Shown piece by piece: positions 15,462 through 23,478 of a DNA stretch of 34,776 nucleotides. Position numbers and translations under genes: made by a program. The first letter of the stretch is position 1. Every line of letters starts with the position of its first letter. The notes beneath the pieces are model-generated. The model had not been told where the DNA came from and made no database searches. It saw only the letters and a list, made by a program, of their open reading frames with translations. This stretch comes from Verrucomicrobiota bacterium (lineage in GTDB: Bacteria > Verrucomicrobiota > Kiritimatiellia > SS1-B-03-39 > UBA6053), in the NCBI GenBank assembly GCA_020831625.1, contig JAFIGD010000050.1, forward strand, positions 1 through 34,776, in the 5' to 3' direction.

Positions 15462-15949
15462 TGTCTTTTAAACTTCCTGTGAGAGAGATAATCGTTCTTC
15501 AAAGTCGATGAGAGGAGGAACACCCCCTCCCCCGTGACGCCGGTGACGGCGGTGAAGTGGGGAACCCGGAAGCCGGCGGCGCCCAGATCGAGCAGAACAA
15601 TCGGCGGCCGGCCTTCGGCAACCGCCCCGCGCAGCGTATCGAGATTTCCGCTGCCGGAATGCGTCTCAAATCCCCGGTCCCGCGCGACGCGCGCCAGGTC
15701 TGTCAAAAGCACCCCGCGCGCGCCGGGACTGTAAATGACGTCGGTGATGTCCGCCTCCGGGACCTTCACACCGTGGAAGGCGAAAACAGACGCCAGCGTG
15801 GTCGGTCCGCACTGATAGCGGACACTGGACTGGGGATTCATCGTCAGCGAGGGTGTCTGGCCGTCGGGACCTACGGACACGCAGCCGCCGCCCCCCATCC
15901 AAAAGCAGATGAGCGCGGCGGCGGCGGCAGGTTTAAACGGAACGGTCAC
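15401..15949 (-). CDS. PA2778-type C39-like cysteine peptidase
   Basis: 182 residues with an N-terminal lipoprotein-like signal (G-G-G-G-C, Cys23). Papain-fold C39-like domain: Y-Q-C-G-P-T-T-L-A-S-V with Cys47, and V-P-H-F-T-A-V-T-G with His131. The Asp that usually follows the His strand (V-x-L-x-D-P) is replaced by L-S-S-T, so the third catalytic residue is not obvious. The TPR half usual in PA2778 relatives is encoded by the overlapping next gene. It lies 2 nt after the PA2779-like gene. Substrate unknown. Confidence 0.8.
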   Translation of the reverse strand: MTVPFKPAAAAALICFWMGGGGCVSVGPDGQTPSLTMNPQSSVRYQCGPTTLASVFAFHGVKVPEADITDVIYSPGARGVLLTDLARVARDRGFETHSGSGNLDTLRGAVAEGRPPIVLLDLGAAGFRVPHFTAVTGVTGEGVFLLSSTLKNDYLSHRKFKRQWTLAGNQFLILSPPSQSSR

Positions 15950-15951
15950 GG

Positions 15952-16374
15952 TCAGGCCATAAGTAAATCTGACGGAGCGGATTCAACCGCCGCGATCCGC
16001 TGAATAAGGAGCACCAGCAGGATAATGACCAGGACGGTGACGAGGATTCCGCCGCCGCCGCCGGCCATGAGGTTTTCCGAATGCATGGCGAGTTGGCGGA
16101 GTTCCGCATCGTCGGCATACGCAATGCGGTCATTGATTTCTTCCGGACTGAAACCCAGTTCGGTCAGGCGGTGCTGAACGACCTTGGTCTCCAGCGCCTT
16201 CTGAAGGGTGGCGATGTCCGCCGTCCGGGCGTCTCCGGCTGTGATCAGCGATGAGGGGATCATGCCGGCCGCCGCGATCGGCACCATGCCGTGCAAACCG
16301 AAAATGAGGGTCATCAGGGTGGCGACCGCGCGGATGCGCCGTGAAAATGAGCTGACAGGTTGGCTTGTGTTCAT
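15952..16374 (-). CDS. PA2779 family membrane protein
   Basis: 140 residues. N-terminal hydrophobic segment (about 17-36), a central helical part with L-G-F-S-P-E-E-I-N-D-R-I-A-Y-A-D-D-A-E-L, then a glycine run and a C-terminal transmembrane helix (about 108-126), the typical PA2779 layout. It is the first gene of a three-gene unit with the C39-like peptidase and the TPR lipoprotein, mirroring the PA2779-PA2778 pairing known from Pseudomonas. Function undescribed. Confidence 0.8.
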   Translation of the reverse strand: MNTSQPVSSFSRRIRAVATLMTLIFGLHGMVPIAAAGMIPSSLITAGDARTADIATLQKALETKVVQHRLTELGFSPEEINDRIAYADDAELRQLAMHSENLMAGGGGGILVTVLVIILLVLLIQRIAAVESAPSDLLMA

Positions 16375-16422
16375 AGGATACCTCTGGGGTTGATTTTATA
16401 GACGTTCTTCGGGACAATTTTC

Positions 16423-16465
16423 AGTGTAAAGGATTCCGGCGACAAACCCAATGGGGTAATACCCT
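16423..16465 (-). promoter_or_regulatory. Island promoter 6
   Basis: Minus strand: box AGGGTATTACCCCAT at 16451-16465, 22 bp, TACACT at 16423-16428. It drives PA2779-peptidase-TPR (leader about 42 nt). It lies immediately after the stop of the second PRC-barrel gene. Confidence 0.8.
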
Positions 16466-16468
16466 GCC

Positions 16469-17248
16469 TTATGCGGATGGGGTCCAGCTCCCGGCGGCAA
16501 AGGTTTCAACGCGGTTGAACTCCGGAAAATTTTCGGCAGCATCCTCAACGCAGACGGTCGGGACGCCACCGCCTTCATTGTCCCAATCCTCCACCGCCTC
16601 CAGATAGTGTTCACGGCTGTCTCCCCGCTCCCGGGCCCGGCATGCGGCCCGGTCGTAGGGCGTGTGAGGGCCGGTTTCAAGTTCACCGTTCAACAGGGCT
16701 TTCTCACAGTATTCGGGAGAGTGATCAACGGCCTCCGGCGTGAGGTCCAGGAACAGAACGTTCTCGTCCCGGTTCATGCGTTCAATCCACTGGGGGGAAA
16801 TCAACACTTTCCGGCCCGGAATCCGGTGGCGGAGGTCGACGATCAGGTAACGAATCCGCCAGGTTGAATCGTCCAGAATATAATCATCCAGAAATCCGAC
16901 CGTCCCGTCACCGGCCCGGACTTCATATCCGCGGACTTTTCTGGCGGAGCACAGATTCGGCTCTCCGGGAAACTGCAGGCTCACGGGCAGATCGCTGCGG
17001 AGGGCCGGACTGTCCAGAACCGCCGGCCGGGTCAAATGCACATGCATTTGATTCTCTCCGGGACGTAGTTTCAGATCCGAGCGGGGCGAGATCAGCACCT
17101 GGCGGCTGGTGAGCCAAAGACCGGTTCGGGCGACCAGGAAGCGCACGGACCAGTCCTGATCATCAAAAAAGAGGTCTTTGACACCGCCCAATTCTCCGTC
17201 CAGGCTGTTGAGTTTAAATCCGGCAATTGATTTGGCTGAGAAGTACAT
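16469..17248 (-). CDS. PRC-barrel domain protein, two domains (copy 2)
   Basis: 259 residues from M-Y-F-S-A-K-S-I-A-G; an in-frame upstream ATG at 17290 lies at the predicted transcription start. Same architecture as copy 1: PRC-barrel at about 1-75, linker, second PRC-barrel at about 108-195 (V-R-G-Y-E-V-R-A-G-D-G-T-V-G and I-L-D-D-S-T-W-R-I-R-Y-L-I-V-D), then an acidic tail with W-D-N-E-G-G-G-V shared by both copies. It is shorter in the linker by about 35 residues. Probably a docking protein; an older duplication within the same regulon. Confidence 0.85.
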   Translation of the reverse strand: MYFSAKSIAGFKLNSLDGELGGVKDLFFDDQDWSVRFLVARTGLWLTSRQVLISPRSDLKLRPGENQMHVHLTRPAVLDSPALRSDLPVSLQFPGEPNLCSARKVRGYEVRAGDGTVGFLDDYILDDSTWRIRYLIVDLRHRIPGRKVLISPQWIERMNRDENVLFLDLTPEAVDHSPEYCEKALLNGELETGPHTPYDRAACRARERGDSREHYLEAVEDWDNEGGGVPTVCVEDAAENFPEFNRVETFAAGSWTPSA

Positions 17249-17295
17249 GATATCTTTGTTTTGGTTCGCGACCGGGGAATTCCGACACATCCGGC

Positions 17296-17338
17296 ATCAT
17301 ACGGGTTTTCTCCGGAATCGAAAATAGGGTGATCCCCT
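17296..17338 (-). promoter_or_regulatory. Island promoter 7
   Basis: Minus strand: variant box AGGGGATCACCCTAT at 17324-17338, 22 bp, TATGAT at 17296-17301. It drives PRC-barrel copy 2 (leader about 41 nt). The arms are swapped in base content (AGGGG/ACCCT) but the dyad and spacing are kept. Confidence 0.75.
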
Positions 17339-17350
17339 ACCCGGTCTTTC

Positions 17351-18034
17351 TCAGCAGGTCGGTTGGACAGAACTTTCGATGATCCCGGCGGAAATCGCGT
17401 ACCGGGTCAGGCCTGCGGTCTCGTGGATGTCCAGTTTCTGCATGAGGTGATCCCGGTGCTTTTCAACCGTCTTGATGCTGATCCCGAGGATATCGGCGAT
17501 TTGCTTGTTCGCGCCGCCTTCGGCAACCAGTTGCAGCACCTCCATTTCGCGTTTGGTCAGACTGACGGGCTTTTTCTGTGACCGCCCCTGCCGGTCCAGG
17601 ACTTCCCGCTGCTGGCGGTCGACGGTTTTTTTCACCGAGGGACTGAAAAAACTGTTCCCGCCGTGGACCTCAAGAATCGCTTTACAGAGATGTTGCGAAG
17701 AACTTTGTTTGATCAAATAGCCGGAGGCCCCGAGGTCCATCAGCCGCTCGATATACATATCGTCGCTGTGCGCGGAGAGAATCAGCACTTTTGTCTCCGG
17801 AGATGTCTCCCGGATCTGCCGGGTGGCTTCAATGCCGTTCAGTTGCGGCATGGCGATGTCCATGATCACCACATCCGGCTTTAATTTCAGCGTCATTTCC
17901 AGCGCCTCACGCCCGTCCGAAGCCTGGCCGACCACCGCGATGCGCGGTTCCGACTCCAGCAGCTTCAACAGACCCTCCCGAACGATCATGTGATCTTCGG
18001 CAAGCAACACGGTAATCGTGGAATCAGATTTCAT
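17351..18034 (-). CDS. NarL/LuxR-family response regulator
   Basis: 227 residues. Receiver domain (about 8-125) with the acidic pocket E13-D14, phospho-acceptor Asp59 in V-I-M-D-I-A-M-P and K-Q-S after the last strand. LuxR-type HTH at about 158-215 (L-T-K-R-E-M-E-V-L-Q-L-V-A-E-G, and K-Q-I-A-D-I-L-G-I-S-I-K-T-V-E-K-H). AAGGACC precedes the ATG. No histidine kinase is in the window, so the partner is elsewhere. It lies 83 nt after the Lmo0937-like gene on the same strand with no terminator seen, so promoter 8 probably transcribes it too. Best candidate for the activator of the nine phased promoters (inference). Confidence 0.92.
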   Translation of the reverse strand: MKSDSTITVLLAEDHMIVREGLLKLLESEPRIAVVGQASDGREALEMTLKLKPDVVIMDIAMPQLNGIEATRQIRETSPETKVLILSAHSDDMYIERLMDLGASGYLIKQSSSQHLCKAILEVHGGNSFFSPSVKKTVDRQQREVLDRQGRSQKKPVSLTKREMEVLQLVAEGGANKQIADILGISIKTVEKHRDHLMQKLDIHETAGLTRYAISAGIIESSVQPTC

Positions 18035-18117
18035 GGTCCTTCTATTCTCTCACAGACGCGGCCCGACCGCAACCTTCATCACCCGGGCGGCGGAATTCGG
18101 GGACGGCCTGGAGGAGG

Positions 18118-18258
18118 TCAAACACCGTTTATGACCCTGACCAGGACCAGAATGACCGCAATCACGAGAAGGATATGCACAAATCCTCCCATGGTGTGAC
18201 TGCTGACCAGTCCCAACAACCAAAGCACAATTAACACAACAGCGATAGTCCACAACAT
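18118..18258 (-). CDS. Lmo0937-like small membrane protein
   Basis: 46 residues from M-L-W-T-I-A-V-V, with GAGGAAACGATT before the ATG; an upstream in-frame ATG lacks this. Two short hydrophobic helices separated by G-L-V-S-S-H-T-M-G-G-F-V-H, the signature of the Lmo0937 family, ending in V-I-N. Function unknown; members often sit beside CsbD and PRC-barrel genes. It is under island promoter 8 and may be cotranscribed with the response regulator. Confidence 0.85.
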   Translation of the reverse strand: MLWTIAVVLIVLWLLGLVSSHTMGGFVHILLVIAVILVLVRVINGV

Positions 18259-18334
18259 AATCGTTTCCTCCAACAAGGGGATGGTAAAACGCGCAGTTGG
18301 CGCGACGGACGGCAAGGGGCCGCTCCGGTTCGAA

Positions 18335-18377
18335 AGAGTAGATGAACGGTGAAGAAAAGGCCATGGGGTAAAACCCT
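18335..18377 (-). promoter_or_regulatory. Island promoter 8
   Basis: Minus strand: box AGGGTTTTACCCCAT at 18363-18377, 22 bp, TACTCT at 18335-18340. It drives the Lmo0937-like gene (leader about 70 nt) and probably the response regulator. Divergent to promoter 9. Confidence 0.8.
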
Positions 18378-18403
18378 ACCGGGAGAGCATTTCGGAAAAA
18401 GGT

Positions 18404-18446
18404 AGGGTTATACCCCATGGCGAAGGCTTACCCCGTGTGATAACTC
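18404..18446 (+). promoter_or_regulatory. Island promoter 9
   Basis: Plus strand: box AGGGTTATACCCCAT at 18404-18418, 22 bp, TAACTC at 18441-18446. It drives the ice-binding-like gene at 18506 (leader about 53 nt). The 26 bp between this box and that of promoter 8 are the only space separating the two divergent sites. Confidence 0.8.
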
Positions 18447-18505
18447 TGATAAGTATTACCAATGATATTTATAGATCTATTCAACATTACAAAAGGTACG
18501 CCGCC

Positions 18506-20580
18506 ATGAAGACTCAATTTACTCACACCACCGACTCCGGGAAAAACCTGTCCCGTTCTTATCTGGGCTTTCTTGTCGCTGCGACGCTTTTGCTGAACCC
18601 CGTCAAGGCGGCGGATCCCGAATTACCGCTGGAACTGGGCACCGCCGGCGATTTTGTCATTCTGGCAAAATCCGGCATCAGCACCGTGCCGCCTTCAGAC
18701 ATCACCGGCGACATGGGGGTGAGTCCCATCACCTCCACCGCCATCACCGGTTTCGCGTTGACGATGGACAGTTCGGGAGAATTTTCCACCTCCGCCCAGG
18801 TCACGGGAAATATTTATGCGCCGGACTATGCGCCGCCCACACCCGTCAAAATGACCACAGCGATTTCGGATATGGAGACCGCGTACACCACTGCGGCGGG
18901 ACGAACCATACCGAACACCAATAATGAGGGTGCCACGGCCGCAAGCGACAGAGACATCGGCGGACTCACCTTCGCGCCGGGACTTCATAAGTGGACCACA
19001 GGGGTGCTTGTCAGCACCAACGTGACCCTCGACGCCCAAGGCCGGCCGGATGCGGTTTTCATCTTCCAGATTGAAGGCGATTTAACCGTGGCCAGCGGTC
19101 AACGTGTAATCCTCGCCGGCGGCGCGCAGGCCAGAAACATCTTCTGGCAGGTGGCCGGGGGCACCGGAGCCACCATTGGCACCACCGCACATTTTGAAGG
19201 CGTACTGCTGACCGCCACCTCCATCAACCTGCTCACAGGAGCCTCGTTCAACGGCAAACTCCTCGCGCAGACGGATGTGAATGTGCAATCCAATGTGATT
19301 GTGGATTCATCGCTGATCAACCAGTACACCCTGACCTACACCGCGAGTATTGGCGGCGCCGTCCTTGGCGACTCCCCGCAGTTCGTGCTGGAAGGAGAGG
19401 ACGGTACGGAAGTCACGGCCGTCGCGGATCTTGGTTTCGTTTTCCGGCAGTGGAGTGACGGCTCCATCTTCAACCCCCGCACCGACCTCAATGTGATGGA
19501 CGACATCACTGTAGAGGCCGAATTTGTTCCGGAATATACCCTGACCTACACCGCAGGTCTTGGCGGAAGTGTTTCCGGCGACACGCTTCAGACCGTTGCC
19601 GAAGGCGAAGACGGAACGGACGTTACCGCGCTTGCCGATCCGGGATTTGTTTTTGTGGACTGGAGTGACGGATCCACAGTAAACCCCCGCACGGATCTGA
19701 ATGTGATGGCGGACATTACGGTGGAGGCTCAGTTCGTGGCCGATCCCGTATCCTGCGGGATTCCGATCACCCTGGGAGCCTTGCTCGAAAACGATCTGTC
19801 CGGAAGCTTTACCGGAGAAAATCTGATTTACACCGCCTCCTCAAGCAACCCCCTGATCATGACCGCTGTGATCACACCGGAAACAGACTCAGAACCGAGG
19901 CCCTGAGCCTTGGTCAGGTGGAAATCACGGTCACCGCCAGCCAATTGGAAACTGCGGATCAGGTACTCGTTCTGCAGATCGACGTCGTCGGCCATCCCAC
20001 GCTCGTCAGCAGTGGTTTTCTCCCCTTTGAGCCCTGGAACCCCCGGTTTACCCAGGAAATCCGAATCCGGAACGATCAGCCCTGTGACGCGATCGGAGTC
20101 CGGCTTCTGTTTTCAGAGATGAAAGACGGCATCGTGGTGGAAAACCAAAACGGCACCGCGCCGGCTCCGGACGGCCGCGCGGCAATTTCCATGGACTTCC
20201 TGTTTGCATCAGGCGCTGAAATTGATTTGTCGGTCGTTTACCTCTCCACAGGTGCGTTCCGGCCCGACCAACATCCGCCCGTGATCGAAATCCAGTTCAT
20301 CATGGCGGACACCCCCCTGCCCCCCGAAGAAGGCAGCACCATCCTGATCAGCCGAATTCAAATTCTGGAGGACGGCCGGGCCTTTCTGGAGTTCAGCAGT
20401 GTGGCCGGAACCTACTATCAAATCGATTACATGAACGATTTCCCCGACGGCTCCTGGATCACCGTCGCCCTGGAACTGCTTGCGGGCGGGAACTTCACCC
20501 AGTGGATTGATCAGGGGGCCCCGGCGACGGAGCCGATGAGCGGTGTCCGCGTCTATCGTGTGCGGTCCATCACCCCCTGA
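18506..20580 (+). pseudogene. Secreted DUF3494 (ice-binding-like) protein with InlB-type repeats, frameshifted
   Basis: The start at 18506 is chosen because the longer frame begins upstream of the -10 of promoter 9. Signal peptide (cleavage near P-V-K-A-A), then a DUF3494 beta-solenoid of about 240 residues (F-V-I-L-A-K-S-G-I-S, G-V-S-P, A-V-F-I-F-Q-I-E-G-D-L). Two InlB B-type repeats of about 70 residues follow (Y-T-L-T-Y-T-A; F-x-x-W-S-D-G-S). At about 19880-19900 the frame changes: the first frame ends at 19906, while the next frame continues smoothly (G-N-R-L-R-T-E-A-L-S-L-G-Q-V-E-I-T-V-T-A) to 20580 and ends in a PVC-style tail (Y-Y-Q-I-D-Y-M-N-D; V-Y-R-V-R). One lost base explains it; sequencing error is possible. 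DUF3494 proteins bind ice or serve as adhesins. Confidence 0.75.
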
Positions 20581-20619
20581 ACCCCCTCACATTCAAACGT
20601 CAAACGTTAAAGGAATCTC

Positions 20620-21891
20620 ATGAAAACTTCAAAAAACACTTCGCGCGCGTCACACCTTCAGGGGGCGGCGCTTCTGACCCTCCTGCTCGCCTCGTTCACA
20701 ACACCCCTCTCCGCAGAGTGGTTTGTGGAAGCCGGGCCGTTTTATCGCGGACAGATGAAACTCTCCGTGAACGGCGGCTCCCGCGCCCGGGACACCGGAG
20801 CCCTGGCGGCGGTGCCCGGCACCCGGGGCGGCACCACCATCGGCCCCGGATTGCCGGTGAATGATGACGGCACCGCCGCCGTCTTCCGCGCCTTTGACAA
20901 CGGATACGTGGGTCCTTCCGGCTGGGGTTGGGCACAGGATGCGGGCCTCACCCAGTATTTCGCATACGAAACCGCGGATCAATACGATGCCGCCGCGAAC
21001 ACCCTCACCTTCACACGGTCCGTATCCGCCTCCGGAGAGGCCTCCACCCGCACCGCCACCCGGGTCACCGAAAGCGGACAGCCAGGATGGAGAGACGCCA
21101 CCCGCACCAATGGCGTCGGCATCATCGCCACGCTGGGCTATCTCCTGTGTGAACGGACAGACCCGGAGGACGCGGAGCGCGGTGAAGAGAAAAATGATCA
21201 CGAATGGAGCCTGCTCTTCCGCTTTGGCTGGTTGAACGGCATGGGCGCGAATTTCCGCAGCCGGTCCGCCTTGCGGCAGAACGTGAACACCACCCGGGAA
21301 ACCTCCATGCTCACCGGCGCGGATGTCCGGCAGTACAGCTATGACACTCTGGGAAATCCATTCTTCCCGTCCGCGCCCTACACCATGGCCAATCCGGGCG
21401 GCGTCGGTCCACTGATTGCCGACACGCCGGAAACCATTACCCCCCTTTCCACTTTCGACACAACCACGGGCGGAACCGGCCGCACCGCCTATCAGGCTCA
21501 GAGCCTTGTCGATCTGGATCTGGATGTCGAAGCCTTCACCTTCCAATTCGGCCCCCGCTGGTTGTGGGGCCTCAACGACAGCGTTTCCCTCTTCCTCCAG
21601 CCGCTCGCCACCGTGAACCTGATCGATGTCACCGCGCGGCGGCAGGAGCATTTCCGGGACAGCAACGGACGGCTGATCGGCTCCTGGAACGACCGGGCGG
21701 ATGAGCAGTCCTGGCGCTGGGGCGGCGGCATTCAACTCGGTCTCCAGGCCTACGTGTCCGAAAACTGGTACCTCAACGGCTCCGGCGGATACGACTGGGT
21801 GAAAGCCGCGCACGTGAACGTCGGCCCCGACCGCGTGCGGATCGACCTCTCCGGCTATCAGATCGAGCTGGCCCTCGGGCGCCGGTTCTAA
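20620..21891 (+). CDS. Outer-membrane beta-barrel protein, family unknown
   Basis: 423 residues. AAAGGAATCTC precedes the ATG. Signal peptide ending S-A-E-W, many alternating amphipathic strands (W-F-V-E-A-G-P-F-Y-R-G; F-T-F-Q-F-G-P-R-W-L-W-G; W-Y-L-N-G-S-G-G-Y-D-W-V) and a C-terminal strand ending in Arg-Arg-Phe, the aromatic terminus recognised by the BAM complex. No named porin family is recognised. It lies 39 nt after the ice-binding-like gene and could be in the same transcript, perhaps as its surface partner (inference). Confidence 0.65.
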   Translation: MKTSKNTSRASHLQGAALLTLLLASFTTPLSAEWFVEAGPFYRGQMKLSVNGGSRARDTGALAAVPGTRGGTTIGPGLPVNDDGTAAVFRAFDNGYVGPSGWGWAQDAGLTQYFAYETADQYDAAANTLTFTRSVSASGEASTRTATRVTESGQPGWRDATRTNGVGIIATLGYLLCERTDPEDAERGEEKNDHEWSLLFRFGWLNGMGANFRSRSALRQNVNTTRETSMLTGADVRQYSYDTLGNPFFPSAPYTMANPGGVGPLIADTPETITPLSTFDTTTGGTGRTAYQAQSLVDLDLDVEAFTFQFGPRWLWGLNDSVSLFLQPLATVNLIDVTARRQEHFRDSNGRLIGSWNDRADEQSWRWGGGIQLGLQAYVSENWYLNGSGGYDWVKAAHVNVGPDRVRIDLSGYQIELALGRRF

Positions 21892-21957
21892 CCCGGATCT
21901 TTCACAACGGTTCGGTGTTTCGGATCATGCAGAAAGCATGAACAGAGCCTGGACGCC

Positions 21958-22644
21958 ATGCGGATTGCAATCCGGCGGGGCTGGTTTGATGCGGAATTCG
22001 CGGTGGCATGTCAATTGCTGATTGAATACCAGATCTTCTTCACCACTGTCGACCGGGCCGCGGACATGGGGGCGGCGGGCGTGGGCGCCAGCGTTTACTT
22101 CGGATCGGAGGAATCCAACCGGCAGATCGGGGAAGTGGCGGAGGCCTTTTCCCATGCCCATGACCTCGGGTTGTTCACGGTGCTCTGGTGTTATGTCCGC
22201 AACGCGACCTTCCGGCACGACGGCCTCAACGACGAGACCTCCGCAGACCTCACCGGACAGGCCAACCATCTGGGGGTCACCCTGCAGGCCGACCTGATCA
22301 AACAAAAGCAGGCCACCCACAACGGCTGCTACACGCGGCTGGAAAACTTCGGCAAGACCGATGAGCGCATGTACACGGAACTGACCGGCGATCATCCCGT
22401 CGACCTCTGCCGCTGGCAGGTGGCGAACTGTTATATGGGACGCATCGGCCTGATCAACTCCGGGGGCGCCTCCGGCGACAATGACTACGCGCAGGCGGTG
22501 CGCACCGCCATCATCAACAAACGGGCCGGAGGCTGCGGACTCATTTCCGGGCGCAAGGTGTTTCAGCGTCCCCGCGCCGCCGGCATCGACATGCTGCACA
22601 CCATCCAGGATGTCTACCTCGAGGACAGCATCACCGTGGCGTGA
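21958..22644 (+). pseudogene. Class I fructose-bisphosphate aldolase (FbaB type), N-terminally truncated
   Basis: From about 22042 the frame matches the second half of FbaB/DhnA-type aldolases: [26 protein letters not shown], the Schiff-base lysine region [19 protein letters not shown], and the usual C-terminus [12 protein letters not shown]. About 200 of about 350 residues remain. The first half of the TIM barrel is missing and is replaced by about 28 unrelated residues. Not expected to fold into an active enzyme. First of a series of gene remnants. Confidence 0.8.
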
Positions 22645-22808
22645 CCCGGGCACGGCGATCCGCCAAGGTGCGGGTCCGCTTCGGCGAGCCCCTCGACGCC
22701 TCCGCGCTCCGGGGGGAAGACGCGGACAAAGAACCCCGGGCGGTGGCGGACGCCTTGCGCAAAGCGGTGCGGGAACTTTCAGAGTCCGGGCGTGGGAAAG
22801 GGGAATAA
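22645..22808 (+). pseudogene. Acyltransferase (PlsC-type) C-terminal remnant
   Basis: The frame directly following the aldolase stop reads K-V-R-V-R-F-G-E-P-L-D-A-S-A-L and then a basic helix A-V-A-D-A-L-R-K-A-V-R-E-L, stopping at 22806-22808. The V-R-x-G-E-P-L-D motif is the last strand of 1-acylglycerol-3-phosphate acyltransferases. No start codon with a ribosome site and no catalytic H-x4-D part are present. It is joined edge to edge to the aldolase fragment. Confidence 0.55.
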
Positions 22809-22896
22809 AAAGATACTCACGGCTATGCATCTTTAGGATAAACATCAAAAATACAATTAAAGCCTGTCTAATTATAGGATGCGGCTCAGGAGCGCA

Positions 22897-22932
22897 GGTG
22901 ATGCTCACCCATGCCGCGAGGGCATGGGACTC
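22897..22932 (+). repeat. REP-like hairpin, copy 1
   Basis: Head GGTGATGCTCACCC, stem ATGCC/GGCAT around loop GCGAG, tail GGGACTC. Confidence 0.7.
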
Positions 22933-22962
22933 GTGAACTTAACGAGAATTCAACTAGCCTTA

Positions 22963-22998
22963 GGTGATGCTCACCCATGCCGCGAGGGCATGGGGCTC
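22963..22998 (+). repeat. REP-like hairpin, copy 2
   Basis: Same head and stem as copy 1; tail GGGGCTC. Direct repeat 66 bp after copy 1. Confidence 0.7.
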
Positions 22999-23019
22999 AC
23001 CACAAAACCATTTTTAATC

Positions 23020-23055
23020 GAGTCCCGCGTGCTTGTCACGCGGGTGAACATCACC
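23020..23055 (-). repeat. REP-like hairpin, copy 3 (inverted)
   Basis: On the minus strand: head GGTGATGTTCACCC, stem GCGTG/CACGC around loop ACAAG, tail GGGACTC. Head and tail are conserved with copies 1-2 while the stem differs on both sides. Confidence 0.7.
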
Positions 23056-23087
23056 TGCGGCTAGAGGAAAACCCCACCCAAAAACAC

Positions 23088-23123
23088 GAGTCCCGCGTGC
23101 TTGTCACGCGGGTGAGCATCCTC
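23088..23123 (-). repeat. REP-like hairpin, copy 4 (inverted)
   Basis: On the minus strand: head GAGGATGCTCACCC, same stem and loop as copy 3, tail GGGACTC. Confidence 0.65.
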
Positions 23124-23235
23124 TTCGGCTTCTTTTCCTGCAGGGCATTTAATACTATTCACTAATTCCAGGATGCGCGACCGCCTGAAAGTGTTTCCGC
23201 TTCCCTTCGGCGTAAAAGTCCTGTATTTTGGGGAT

Positions 23236-23478
23236 ATGAAAATCCTCATGGCGGACAAGGACCAGACGCAACTGCAACGGGCCAAAGTGGAAATCGAAAA
23301 AGCCGGTCACACCATGGTGCCCGTGGTGTCGTTCCGGCAGCTGCACCGGGTGATGGACGAGGAGCACGGGATCCATGCCATTTTTATCAGTCAGCGTTTC
23401 GGGAATGCACATCAAAAAAGTGCTCGCGCAGACCGACAGCCAGGAAGAGGCGGCCTCCATTCTCGGCATCGGAAAAAC
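23236..23478 (+). pseudogene. NtrC-type response regulator remnant (receiver start + Fis-type end)
   Basis: From ATG 23236 the frame reads like the first half of a receiver domain (M-K-I-L-M-A-D-K-D-Q-T-Q-L, acidic pocket D-K-D; H-A-I-F-I-S). At about 23402 a different frame carries H-I-K-K-V-L-A-Q-T-D-S-Q-E-E-A-A-S-I-L-G-I-G-K-T, the Fis-type helix-turn-helix that ends sigma54-dependent regulators. The rest of the receiver and the whole AAA+ domain between them are missing. The two ends of one gene brought together by a large internal deletion is the simplest reading. Confidence 0.6.

Noticed and set aside
20650-21813. 387-codon minus-strand frame opposite the outer-membrane protein
   Set aside because: The plus-strand gene has a signal peptide, ribosome site and aromatic C-terminus; the reverse frame has no recognisable feature.
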